The notes beneath the pieces are model-generated. The model was given only the letters and a program-made list of their open reading frames with translations, ran no database searches and was not told where the DNA came from. A DNA stretch of 64,000 bases from Lingula anatina (lineage: Eukaryota > Brachiopoda > Lingulata > Lingulida > Lingulidae): positions 45,856-109,855 of the forward strand of contig NW_019776040.1 in assembly GCF_001039355.2 (NCBI RefSeq), read 5' to 3'. Below are positions 27,119 through 41,243 of this stretch, in pieces; the first letter of the stretch is position 1; each line of letters opens with the position of its first letter. The translations under genes and the position numbers were made by a program.

Positions 27119-29570
27119 GTCAAATTTAAACAGCTGCGATCAGGTATTACCGGTAGCCTGAGTGTGGAAACACTGCTCTCCTCATCAGCATGATCTCCAG
27201 TGAACAAAAAGGCGCTAAAGCTCATTCCGAGGAATCCAAACTGACTCGAATCTAATGACGTCTCCCCTGCGGAATCATCTAAAACGGCACAAAAATCTAT
27301 GTCATCCTACAGCAGCAACTGATAATTGTTCTTTTAGCAACATGGTTCAGTTAACTGTCTACATGTAGAAAGGGCCTGGGAACCTCAATGATCGTTTTTG
27401 GGGCGAAAATTATAATTTACGAGATTCCATCTTATCCTCAATGGTTTTCCACTATTTGCCCACCATCACCTGTCTAGTTCTAAAATAAGAAATACACAAT
27501 GGACATCGGTTTATAATACTACTTCTTTTCTTCACTTGGTTTCAGCTGAAAGAATGGTTATCAAATCGTATAAAAAACCCACATTATTTGTAAATGAAGA
27601 AATATATGTGTACCTAGGGGTGAAAGCAAAGCCTTCATGAAAACTAAGTATAATGGAAAGCTTGAGGATAACAAAATGCCCTAAAATATTAAATTTGCTC
27701 TTCGTCCATTTGACATTTTTTAAAATGTTAAGGCTTACACGTTTTTTCGGCTTACACAGTTGTTGGATTACAAAGTTTTTGGCCTCTTTGCAACCCCACA
27801 AACTGAAATGTGTGCACTATTTGTTTGGAAATTATATTTCAGGCGTACACATTACGTTAATATCATTAATCAACACTATTCAATGTTTATCACTAACCCG
27901 CTTCATTTCTTTTTAGAGTGTAGCCTAATTCAATAAATGGGATCAAATTTCGAACATCATGCTCGAGTTATTATTTAAATCGGTTTAGATCAAGAAGACA
28001 TAACGGAAGTGCGTTATTGAGCCTACGTTAATAAGCCTAGCAGAGGTCATACCAAGGAATCATCAAGGAGTAGTTGAAAGGTTTTTGATGAATAACATTG
28101 CAAAGTCTCCCATCAGTATTATAAGACTTCTTTATTTTGATTTTTACCTTAATCCCGTTTCCATAAGTAAAATGTAATATAAAATATTTGTATAGCATGA
28201 TATATTAGAAATGTTTCTTAATGCAATGGGATTTTTCTTTTAGCCTTCTCCTATCATAATATTGGGAAAGCTCGGATTAAACCGAGATGGTAACCTCCGA
28301 CAATTTATAGTCAGTCCTCGAGAGAGGTGTTAGAGAAGTTATTTTTTCTGTTGCATTTTGGAAGATCTAACTATGAGTAAAAGCATGCAAGTTTGAGAAT
28401 AAAAGGTACTTTTTGTATCCTCAAACTATTATTTTCACTCTAACAATTTTGGTATTGCTAATAAAGTGTGGATCTTGTCTTACCTGAACAACGGCTCACA
28501 CCTGTGTGACACATAAGGCAGTGGTAGTTCTTGAATACTGAGATGTCCCACCTATTTATATAAAGAACGGGGTTGGTGTACGAAAGGCATGCATCTTTCA
28601 GTGGAGAGTCTAATGGATATGGATATGAAGCACGTTGCATGCTGCCATTAACGAAAGTATAAGAACAAGGCTCTGAAGTTTCATCCTCGCTCGCGATACA
28701 GGTTCTTAGTTGCCATTCTTTGTGTGCAGCGAAATGCCCGGTACACCTATCATTTGCTAATGTCTTTTTTAGGATACACGAAGAGGATGTACATTGCAAA
28801 AAAGGTTCGAACCGCTGGTTACTACAAACTATTTCGAACCCCCAAGGCACCAGGCCGTTCTTGATACCGTGGCACAGTGCGCAGTATTTGTTACTGTAAG
28901 TCAAAAATGTCTTTGGGTCGGTAACTGGCTGGTACTGGGATAAGTCTTCAATTTGGATGATACCGGAAGAATTAGAGCATTTCAAACGGTCCATGTCATT
29001 AAGCCAAGTGGAAGGACATTGGTCCACCATCCAGAAACTCAATTCCGAGTGCAAAAAACGCGTCTGACGCAGTTTAGGGCTATTTCTGCAAGAGGACATT
29101 TGCCGAATAGAACGAAAGTCGGGTTCCTCAAAACGACCCTGGTGGTCTCCATCCAACTGCGTTTTGTTATATTTCGAGACGGGAAAACTTCTGAAAGGGG
29201 TCGCTGGTGAGTGAAGTTGGGTTTTGTTAACCGCATTCTGTGTTTGGTTACTGACAGAAACAGAACGTAACGCAGAATGGGCCGCACTGTCACCGACAGA
29301 CATTCTGGTGGAAGCCACGCATATCTGTGTTGGGTCCAAGGCGCCGTGGCAGCAATCGTCGAAGATGTGGCAAAGAAAGTCACAGTGACAGTGAACTTTA
29401 AAGTAAAAGTTTTTGTAACCGCTTGTGCTTTGCCCACACACCCATTTATAAGGCTGGAGAGTAAGTTCTAGACCACTTGGTGAAGTTTCCTCGTGATCAA
29501 CTTGATTCTCCGCAGCACTGGCTGTGGAGCCTGCAATAAGCAGCATCGCCAAGCGTAGACATGAATTCAT
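25475..29570 (-). CDS. Secreted, likely GPI-anchored protein with somatomedin-B-like motif
   Basis: Three exons read right to left: 29570-28484, 27278-27151, 26035-25475. They have consensus splice sites and matching phases (1, then 0) and encode 591 residues. The ATG at 29570 starts a signal peptide (MNSCLRLAMLLIAGSTASAA); an apparent upstream start is only TTG. A TATAAATT on the minus strand at 29652-29645 fits this start. Residues about 60-80 contain CHCDFLCHIFDDCC, matching the CDxxCxxxxDCC core of somatomedin-B. Several Cys pairs and N-glycosylation sites follow, then a short CPLGFVFDGQNCR module, a Ser/Lys/Pro-rich stalk and a hydrophobic tail (LIWMMLLVSCLALLT) without cytoplasmic residues, suggesting a GPI anchor. 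It resembles ectodomains of Methuselah/adhesion-like receptors of lophotrochozoans, but no seven-helix region is present. The middle exon (127 bases) is supported only by splice signals and phase. Function unknown. Confidence 0.75.
26089..26115. repeat. (GT)n microsatellite
   Basis: About 13 GT units followed by G-rich sequence, within the second intron of the minus-strand gene. A poly-T tract lies at about 26319-26349. Confidence 0.9.
27068..27117. repeat. (CA)n microsatellite
   Basis: About 24 CA units with one interruption, just beside the middle exon of the minus-strand gene. Confidence 0.95.
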
Positions 29571-29644
29571 TGTGTTTCTGGCGAGCTGTCTCCACAAAGC
29601 AAAAGAACGTCAGGAGAAGTGGCGCAATCTGAATTGTGTTACAA

Positions 29645-29652
29645 AATTTATA
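29645..29652 (-). promoter_or_regulatory. TATA box of the SMB-like gene
   Basis: TATAAATT on the minus strand, 75 bases upstream of the chosen ATG, which places transcription start roughly 45 bases before the start codon. Confidence 0.5.
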
Positions 29653-30359
29653 ATGCTAGGAGAATGTTTTGAAAGTCGTGATAATTATATACATTGCACC
29701 TAACCCAACTGAAATTACTAGATTATATTACTTTTTCTGCTAAAGACTAATAATTTAACTGGTCACTGATGATTTTTCATTGCGTCCAATATATGGACAT
29801 AATGAAGGACGCAAGCAGTGTTAAATAGATTCTTATTGGAATATGTTATGTGTATGTAAAAACTATTTCATACATTTCAATTATCACCATTCTTCTACAA
29901 TATAAAACATAGATGATAAACATCGAAAGTACCTATCAAATACAGAGATACTGAAAATCTATCTTGATGGATGCTGTAAATGTGATGCCTAATATCGGGC
30001 GTTTAAATTTCTCCGATTTTACAATAATTTTGTTATGTTTGTAGATACAACCAGCAACTTTTTTCATTTAATAATGAACAATAGCCCACGTTATTAGACC
30101 TTTTTACCCAAAACACATTTGGTTTAAGAGGGACTTTGTGTGAAACAGTGTCTGTTTTTCACGCTGTTATATACTAGGCAGTTGTCATATTTTTTACTTA
30201 TTAAAGCTAAGATAAGATAATTACTCAGCGAAAAAATATATACAATATACAATATCAGGAATAAATTGTCCGTTGTATTATAAACTGTAAAACTAGTCAG
30301 AAAAAAGTAATTTTAAGACTGTCATATATGATAATTTATTAAACACAAGCTGGAATGTT

Positions 30360-30600
30360 TTGTACCCTTAGCTTTTGGGCACTGCTGCCATAATGACCGT
30401 AGAAGGAAAACCATGTTACTTATGATTCTCAAACTTACTGAAAAGATTCATAGGACTGAAAATGCAGCTTGAGTTGGAAAACCAGTCTGACTGCATTCAA
30501 TTCTCTTCTGGAAGCAATGCAGTTCTTTTTGAAGTTTTCATTTTTCATATATTGGCATTTTGTGGGAGTTCGTTAAAATTCACCCATTTCTGGTAAAAAC
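30360..30600 (+). repeat. Diverged copy of the JAK-intron repeat
   Basis: Carries the same succession of words as the copies near 13260-13430 and 13605-13740: 'ttttgggcactgctgccat', 'gaaaaccatgttacttatga', 'cagcttgagttggaaaa', then 'atattggcatttt'. Confidence 0.7.
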
Positions 30601-31239
30601 TTTCAATTTCCTTACACGTATATTTGCCTTTTTCAAAATTTTCATGGTGTTATCTCTCCTCCTGCATTTGCCATGGTTTTTTATCAAGGTGAACTTCCAT
30701 AAACTTCTATTTCATAATGGTTTTAAATGAATATTGCGGCTATTTATTATTCTAATATAAGCTTTACCGACGATAACAAACTGAAATTGAGAAAGTAATA
30801 AAAGCTGTGGCAAGACTTAACATTGCATCCAATCAAAATGAAATTACTACATTAGGCGACTACATGTATATCTACTTAAGACGAACAATAATTTCTACTT
30901 AACTGGTCACTGATGATTTTTCATTACTTTCAACACATGAGGAACGCTAAGTAGATTCTTATGAGCACCACTCAAACCAATTGATGCTAGAATGATCTAT
31001 GTAAAAATGTTATTTCATACCTGTCGCCCTTTTGTGAGATATACATATACGGGGGCGTGAGGGGGGGAACAAAAGTATTGCACCATTTTAATGAAGGTAA
31101 ACAACGACTAGGTTTGTTAGATTTTTCAATGAGTATTTTATTGAAAACTGGTAATGTCAAGTTAGTATCTTTACTACAGGTTTACAGACCAATGCTTTGT
31201 CCGTACACCACGCATGTTATTATGACAGTATTAATATTT

Positions 31240-31900
31240 TGTAGGATATCCACCTGATCTCAATATGGCCACCATACTTCTGGACAAAGACTGATAACTG
31301 TTCAGTAATTTCCTGGGGGCTACGTTGGCCCAGGCTCTCTAGACATTTTAGATTAGAACATTTCTGGTAGAGAAGCGATCCTTTGCCACTTGATTTCCAA
31401 GTTATTTTTATTCGGGTTTGTGTCTGGGGATTGGGCAAGCCAATCCGCCCTGTTAATGCTGTTAAAGCCACTCTCGTTCAGTATGCAGGTAGTTCTGACT
31501 CTGTGGGGTGTGGTGTTATCATTTGTTGGGAAATGAACTGATTATCCCTGTTCTCAAATATGTTTTCTATCGAAGTGCTGGTCCAGAATGTCAAATAATG
31601 TAACGCTTGTGGGTCAGGTCTTCATGCATAAACCCCAGTTCACCAATGCACCCTAAGCCATTACTAAAGTGAACTGTCTAGCGAGATGCATATTATCTGG
31701 CAGAAAAGAAGTGGATAATGCTCCCATACTGTCACTTGTCTACCTAAGTTGTTAGCAGTGAATATGCATGGTCTCATCAGAAAATACAGAATGGCATCAG
31801 TTCTGACCTACGGTCCATGCGTCCTTGCATCCCATGTCACTTTTCTTCGTTTGTTTATCAAGATGATAAGTGCTTTTCTCCTGGCAACACTTTTTACGAA
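31240..31900 (-). mobile_element. Probable degraded Tc1-like transposon relic
   Basis: The minus strand has an 83-codon frame (31471-31220) and neighbouring broken frames. Wording such as ggggattgggcaagccaatc recalls the reverse strand of Tc1/IS630 transposases (an N-D/GDWA-type stretch). No termini were recognised; the identification is weak. Confidence 0.3.
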
Positions 31901-32660
31901 CGCACCACCCCACCCCACCCCAAGTCATATAGCGTACTATTCACACAAATGGCCCAATACGTAGGCCTACTTTTGTCACCCTCCCCTGTAGATGATATAG
32001 TTCCATGTTGAAGTTAATTGTACATTGATCACAGGCTTCACAGCGTGTATGTTTGATAATCTTAAATAAGAATAGATCTACGATTATACGTTTTTGCATC
32101 GTGAATATTAACTCAAAGGTAGTGACTTTAACTTAAGTTTTGTTGCAAACGTAATAAAACGAATTGACGAAAATTACAAACTGAATTAAATTCAATATCC
32201 GTGGAATGGTTTATTTCTGTTTTATTTATTCATTAGGCTATTGTTATTTATTATTTATTTGAATTTTTATCTATGTCATTATTTATTTATTTTTATATCC
32301 TATTATTTTAAAGAAATAACAACTTTTCAGTTTGGCACAAAAATGGATTTCCCCAAAGTACGTAACAAAGGATAATTTTCCCATACTTACCAACGATTAA
32401 TAGATTACAGATTAACTTGCGATAACCGCCGTTTTGGTGGAAAAAATAGAATTAAATATATTTCCATTTTTTTTTTTTTTTAACAATGTATTCATTGTGA
32501 AATGTGGATCTCATATGGATATGACTTGCTATGTATTTTAAATGTACCTTTAAACAAATGTGCTATACAGTAGAAAAAATTGTCATGAAGCAGGCGGATA
32601 GGCTACATACATTGTATCGTGAATATCTACTTAAAATCAATCCGTTGCCCTGGTAGAGGC

Positions 32661-32731
32661 AGTGGCGTATTTAGAGGGGGTCAGGGGGGTCCTGATCCAC
32701 CCCTTTCAAATAATCCTGGATCCGCCCCTGT
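32661..32731. mobile_element. Short inverted-repeat element (CAGGGGCGGATCCAGG type)
   Basis: The plus strand reads agtggcgtatttagaggggg at the left and ctggatccgcccctg at the right. The latter is the reverse of the CAGGGGCGGATCCAG terminus found in many invertebrate DNA-transposon derivatives. Here only about 70 bases remain. Confidence 0.4.
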
Positions 32732-34055
32732 GCCCTCTACCATACCCCCTCAGACTGAAACTAAGTCTAATAATATCTGACATAACATTTCTGGTATAAA
32801 ACGTGTGGCGGCTTTTGGTGCTTTAAAAATGTTGCTGCGCCATCTATTGACAAAGTCTACAGACGAACAGACAGACAAAGGGAAAACAAATGTGCTGAAC
32901 TGGATTACATAGTTGAAAGGTAGTTCTTCAGTCTTAGATTTAGTCTTCAAATTGACGATTATAGTAATGCAATATACAGATCTTGATGAGTGATGCTTAC
33001 GTGGTCAAAACAAAAGCTGGAATTCATAATTTATTACTTTATTGGTAACGGGATTAGGGTTTTCGGTACTGGCAAGAACTTGGAAGTTTGACGAAAAAAT
33101 GCGAAAATATAAGGTTTTTGCTGCTTTTACCACTAGCTGCAGGGGGCAGAGTTTTCTTTCGGATGGAATTTTTCATATTATTTCCACCCTGTTGCTCGTT
33201 CGTTTGCTTGGTAGCACACCATTCGGTACTTGTGCAGTGTCCCCCCCGGTCTCCCTACCCTATAACTGTCTCATTTTCAATGTTAATCAGAATTAAGTTT
33301 TGTGTTTACTGTGAGACTGTGATCATTGTCTCTGCTATTCAGATAAATAAGTTTGGAAATTCACTATTTTTTTTACATTAAACCTTTTAAGCTCTTTGCC
33401 CATTTTACACCAGCAGTGGCCATGGCTTTCATAATATTTGAATGGCATAAAGTTTCATGTTCAGTTATGTTCAATTAAATGCATATTAAATTAGTAAATA
33501 AATTGCCAAACTGATTCTTTTAAAGAGATCATTGAAAGTCACTGCACAAATTAGTTTAGAGAAGATACTGAAGATCAGACAGAATATATATATTGTCGGG
33601 AGTGGAATACTGCAAAGTGCCCAAAATTCATGCGTTAGCACGGGTGTCATTTAGCACTGAAATGAACCATATGACCCCGAGTGAGACCTTAGTTTTATTT
33701 TAAGCATCCCAATCTACCCTTGTCTTGAACTCCACACAATGTTTATAAATATGCTGTTTGAGATGTGTAGAGGAGAAATAGTTTAAAGCAAGGTTAGGAT
33801 ATCATTCTGTGTCATTTCTGTGTTTAGTGAGACCCCTTTAGCCCTGCTATTGATGATTTTTGATATGCTGAAAGCTTGGTATTGCATAAAATCTTCACTT
33901 TTGCATTTAGATTTATGTGCTCGTAATTTATAAGAAAAGGTTACTAGTCATACTTTAAGCCTTTTCTCCTATGAAGATACTTATATAAACTTTTCTACAA
34001 ATTTATTTAAGAATGATATGATGGTTTAATACCTTTTATTTGGTTCTTCTGTTAG

Positions 34056-36847
<2,792 letters not shown>

Positions 36848-39469
36848 CATCACATGGCACATCACTGAATCACATTCTTCATTACCAATTTAAAACTTTT
36901 GTGAACACATTTTTACTATGTCATAGCCTCCATTTAACAGTATGTCATCCAACTGTCCTACAAGGATTGCTTAGTCATCATTCTTACTTATCAGGAATAT
37001 TTAAGAGGTGAAAAATGTGGGTATGAATTTGTTACGGTGCTTGAAAGAAGACGTGTAGTAAAGAGAACTTCACTAATAGCAGCCTTACCATGAATCTGAT
37101 TTTAGTCATTTTTACTTTCATAGACACTTGTTTAATACAAGATCTTTTTTATGGATTTAACATATATTATTAAATCAATGCAAAACTATGTCAAATCTTA
37201 TTTCAGTTGCTTTTTCTTCATTTTACTCTGTTGTAGGATTACTACTAGGATCAGCAGTGTGAATCTTTTATCATTTTACTTGAAGAAGTCTACAAAGTAT
37301 ACCAACAGTTTGTTCACAGTCAGCAAAGTATCTGTTGTTTGATGATATAATTAAAATGTGCATTTTGTCTTCACCATGAGGGTGACAGTGGAGAGGACAC
37401 ATGATGGTAATTTCTCCCACAGCAATAGCTTTGTGGATGTACATGTGCATTATTCTTGTGCTTTCCTAATGCATAATGTAAAATGTTGAGTTTATAATAG
37501 GGGATATCCTTGTTTGATAGTACCGAAAGATTACTTTTATTGTGTATCTGTTGAAAATATGTATTAAAGAAAAACTTCTTTTTTGTTTTGGGAAAGGCAA
37601 AAAGTCCTTTCACAATCTGTACATATTATATGTTCCCCTAGTAAAATTTTTCTTTATATATTTTATGGTAAGCAGAATGCTTCACTGGAGTTAATCATGT
37701 AAATAACATTAAATAGGACAACAAGCTATCCCTTATGTTGCTTTTATAGAAGAAAAAGTGAAAAAGAAACTTTAAAAGATTACTGGTACATTTTGAATTT
37801 TAATAACTATTTTATAATTACTACTATGTGATAAAATTAACCTGGGTTATTTGAAGAGGGGACCTCTTGTGATTTTTTCCTTTTATCAAAGGTAATTATG
37901 GTTTGAATATATTTAAGTGGGGATATCGTACCAATAAGTTAAAGTGAAGGACCATAATTGAAATTGTTCAACAGAGATTACTATGTGAACAGTTTCGCGT
38001 CATATGTGCTATTCTGACGGGTAAATATAACAATGTTTGACAAATCATGGTTCATTCATTTGAAGATATTTCTTCTATGTATAGTACCTCTTTTAAGCTT
38101 GAATTTCGAACCAACGTAACAAAGTGGAATTGATAAAATGTTAAAATTAACAATAGATTAAAATTTGTCAGATGTGTGGGTGAAGGATCTCGTTCATGGC
38201 GCATAATGGCTGTATTAAGGAGAAAACGCCAGTTTATTTTCACAAAATACATATTTACACATTTCATTGCCTGGATAAAGTACTACTAAACGCTTTCAAG
38301 TTATATCTTAAAATGTGCAATACAGATTTTGAGGATGTGAAGACATAAAGGTCTTATCGAAAATTTGGGATTTATACTGACAGTCATTGAAAACGCATCA
38401 GAAAACTTTCTTGTATTTTTTTAACGAGAATCGATTCCAACCATTAAAACGAGTACAAATGCACTTGTTTGGTCATAAGAGAGTGGGCTGACCACTCTGA
38501 TGTTTAAAATTTCCGCTTCAGTGATTTTGTGACCAGCTGTTACAAAATCGCGTTTTTCCTGTCTCGTGATTGGTGTGAATTAATCAGGTTCAACATATGG
38601 TGATTAATTAATCCTATTTAAGGTAGTCACCAAAAACCAGTGTGACACATGACGAAAAAGTTCAGTGATGCTACGTCTGACACTGAAAGAGTGACTGCGG
38701 GCCCTGGGGATGCTGGAGGATGGGCGGAACCAAAGAGATTTGATTACCTGAACTTGCACTTTAATGATCTTTTCTGACCTTTATTTCACCTTGTGTAACT
38801 GAATAATGGGTCATATTCCACACGTAAACTTATTTTCTTAATGTGCCAAAGGAACAAAAATATTATTTGATAAATAAATGATGCGTTTTCATTGACTGTC
38901 AGTATATTTTTAAGTCTGAACTATTTCCGATGGCTCGCTCTGTTTATTTGTTTATCGATTATACCTGAAACGGGAACCCTGCGCTTATTTTAATCTCTAA
39001 TTATAAGTAGCAATTCATAATTCCTTTTCCACACATTTACATCACTCCAATTTACACCACTCCATTTACAACACACCAAATCATATTTTGGCATTCATAA
39101 ACATCATTTTTCTAGCGTTTTGCAACTCGTACGCTGTATAACTTTCCACCCGGGCCATCTAAGACAGCCACTTTAAACTGTAATTAAAATCATGCATACT
39201 CATAGCCAATTAAGATGTGTTCATTTATAGTTATCTAGACTCCGCATTATCTTGAAAAGGTAGGCTATAATTAAATTGTGAATCATACAAGAGGAATAGG
39301 TAGATAATGTGAGAAGCTGATAATACAATAGAAAGCCGTCAGAACACTAGACTGTGTACTATACGTGAATAAGGCTTTTAGATATAAACAAACCACAAAG
39401 ATAAATGATAATGTCCTTTGCCCGCCTCGGTAGATGGCATCCGTCACGGAAGAAATACAACAGCCCATT
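36848..39469. other. PCGF3 3'UTR and intergenic sequence
   Basis: AT-rich sequence with no coding exon recognised on either strand. A more GC-rich patch near 38500-38770 has a TATTTAAGG-like box (about 38614) and could be a promoter; no downstream start could be tied to it. Confidence 0.4.
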
Positions 39470-39524
39470 TTGTTTTTAATTCAATGACTGTGAATTCATT
39501 ACTTTAGACACGTTGAGACTCATT

Positions 39525-39603
39525 CAAGATGGCGGGTTACCTTTGAGGAGACCAGACATTATCCACAGTCCTTATTTTCATCTCAAAGACGGAATACAAA
39601 TAG
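39525..39603 (+). promoter_or_regulatory. Putative 5'UTR exon with YY1-like element for the MINPP1-like gene
   Basis: CAAGATGGCGG (39525-39535) is a YY1-type initiator-proximal motif. The sequence runs to a strong donor ATAG/GTAAGTG after 39603. Its ATG opens only a five-codon frame. The first coding exon downstream begins exactly at a splice acceptor (41241-41243), so a non-coding first exon is required; this is the best candidate. Confidence 0.45.
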
Positions 39604-41243
39604 GTAAGTGACTTTTTCTACATGAAAAATGTGTTTATTATCTAAAACTTTTGCTATAGTTTTGAAAACAGAAGGTGTGCGTTGTCTTTATACATCAGTA
39701 CTGTGCATAACATCCTATCCCTCCATGGTATGTGCATTATTTCAGACCCCCATATACTTATAAGGTCACAAACGTCTGCATTTGTTTATGTAACTTTACA
39801 CTTCGTCCGAAACAGGGCGGGTATCTCGGGAATATATTGTAAACCTTCAATATAGATCACGTAAGTCAAAGATGTCAGTATTCGCTGACTGTATATATGT
39901 GTTTCTTCAACTTGGGACCGCTAAACCGTTACAGTCATATCGTATACTGCTCTGTTAGTCATGCAAAATGGATATCATTTTAAATGAGGGAAAATTTATT
40001 TCAAGATCAACGTATTTGTTGCTCTTTCTGCTCAACGCGATTCAAGAAATATGTACCAGACGTAGTCTGTAGTACCGTGTGTAGTCTAGTATTTCATTGA
40101 AAGAAAACGAAGACAAAAGTAAACTCAGACGCAGCAACAGTTGCGAGTAAAAAGTCTTCTCATTCCCCAAATTCAACTTTGTTAAAATCCATTGTGTTTT
40201 GAATGGTTTGTCATATTCATATCACGTGAACATGTTAAAGAATGGTTGAAGATAGGCCGACACTTTGATAACGACGACTGTCAGACTGATGCGTGACACC
40301 ACGGAAAGATCGCTGTCTGGGGAACTCGGGGACACGGGACTGGTTTGATTTTGCTGACAAATTAGGACACCGGTTTTAATGGGCCATTTCTATTAAATAT
40401 AAGTGGGACCCCTTCTGTTTTACACTTGAGAATATCAAGAATCTGTGACAAATTAGTTTTGTTGAAGTGCAGTTGTGCTTGATAATCCCTATTATTATTA
40501 AATAAGTTTTCATAGCATGGACAGAAGAGCCGTGAAGAAAACTGAAGATAACACTCGACACTTTACCTACATGTAATACAGTGTATGTAAAAAAGAGTGA
40601 CTAAAACATACTGTATGTAAAAGAAGAGTGACTAATACATATTTTAATGCGGCCCAACATCACCCTGGCTGCCACAGAAGAGTGAGACTATACTAGTATG
40701 ATGAATATTATCTTAATTTATGGGCATTGGGCACGTACGGTAGGCCAAATATGATTATTGAGATTTTATTTCTCCACGACTAAAATGGTTTTTATCTCAC
40801 TCTTGTTGCAAGGGAATTCGAAAATATATCTTATCTTTTAGGTCTCAGAGATCAAAAACTTTATAAGGCCTTTACATGACAGTACGTACAATTAATTGAT
40901 ATGCTGTGCCTATCATTAGCAAATACATTAACAATGCCGTTAGAGTGTTGGGATGCCCTTTAAAAGTGTCATTATTTTCCTTGGTAGTTTTGCAGTTCTA
41001 CGAAATTGTGTCAAGCGGTTTTTAATTATTGTGCCTTGCATATAATAATGAAATAACCGTAGTCTACTGTCATATAAAAGTCCTTCTGACTCCCCCTGTA
41101 AATTATTCGACAGACACCTTCATTTTTTTATATATACGAGCTGAAACTATTTTTTATCTTTTCCACAATTGATATAGAAAGTAAGTAAGCTGTAAACATA
41201 ATTATGTAGAGTTAAATGATCATTCCGACTATATGCTTTTTAG

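Larger units (their letters stand above)
29653..34055. other. Intergenic region with transposon relics
   Basis: No intact gene seen. It contains a JAK-3'-end-like fragment (about 30118-30190), a copy of the JAK intron repeat (about 30360-30600), a degraded minus-strand Tc1-like relic (about 31240-31900), a partial copy of the MITE found at 51.4 kb (about 32305-32445) and a short inverted-repeat element with CTGGATCCGCCCCTG ends (about 32661-32731). Non-coding first exons of the PCGF gene probably lie in the right part; the acceptor at 34054-34055 implies one. Confidence 0.5.

Noticed and set aside
29571-29597. Upstream start of the SMB-like protein
   Set aside because: The codon is TTG; the ATG at 29570 gives a clean signal peptide at a sensible distance from the TATA box.
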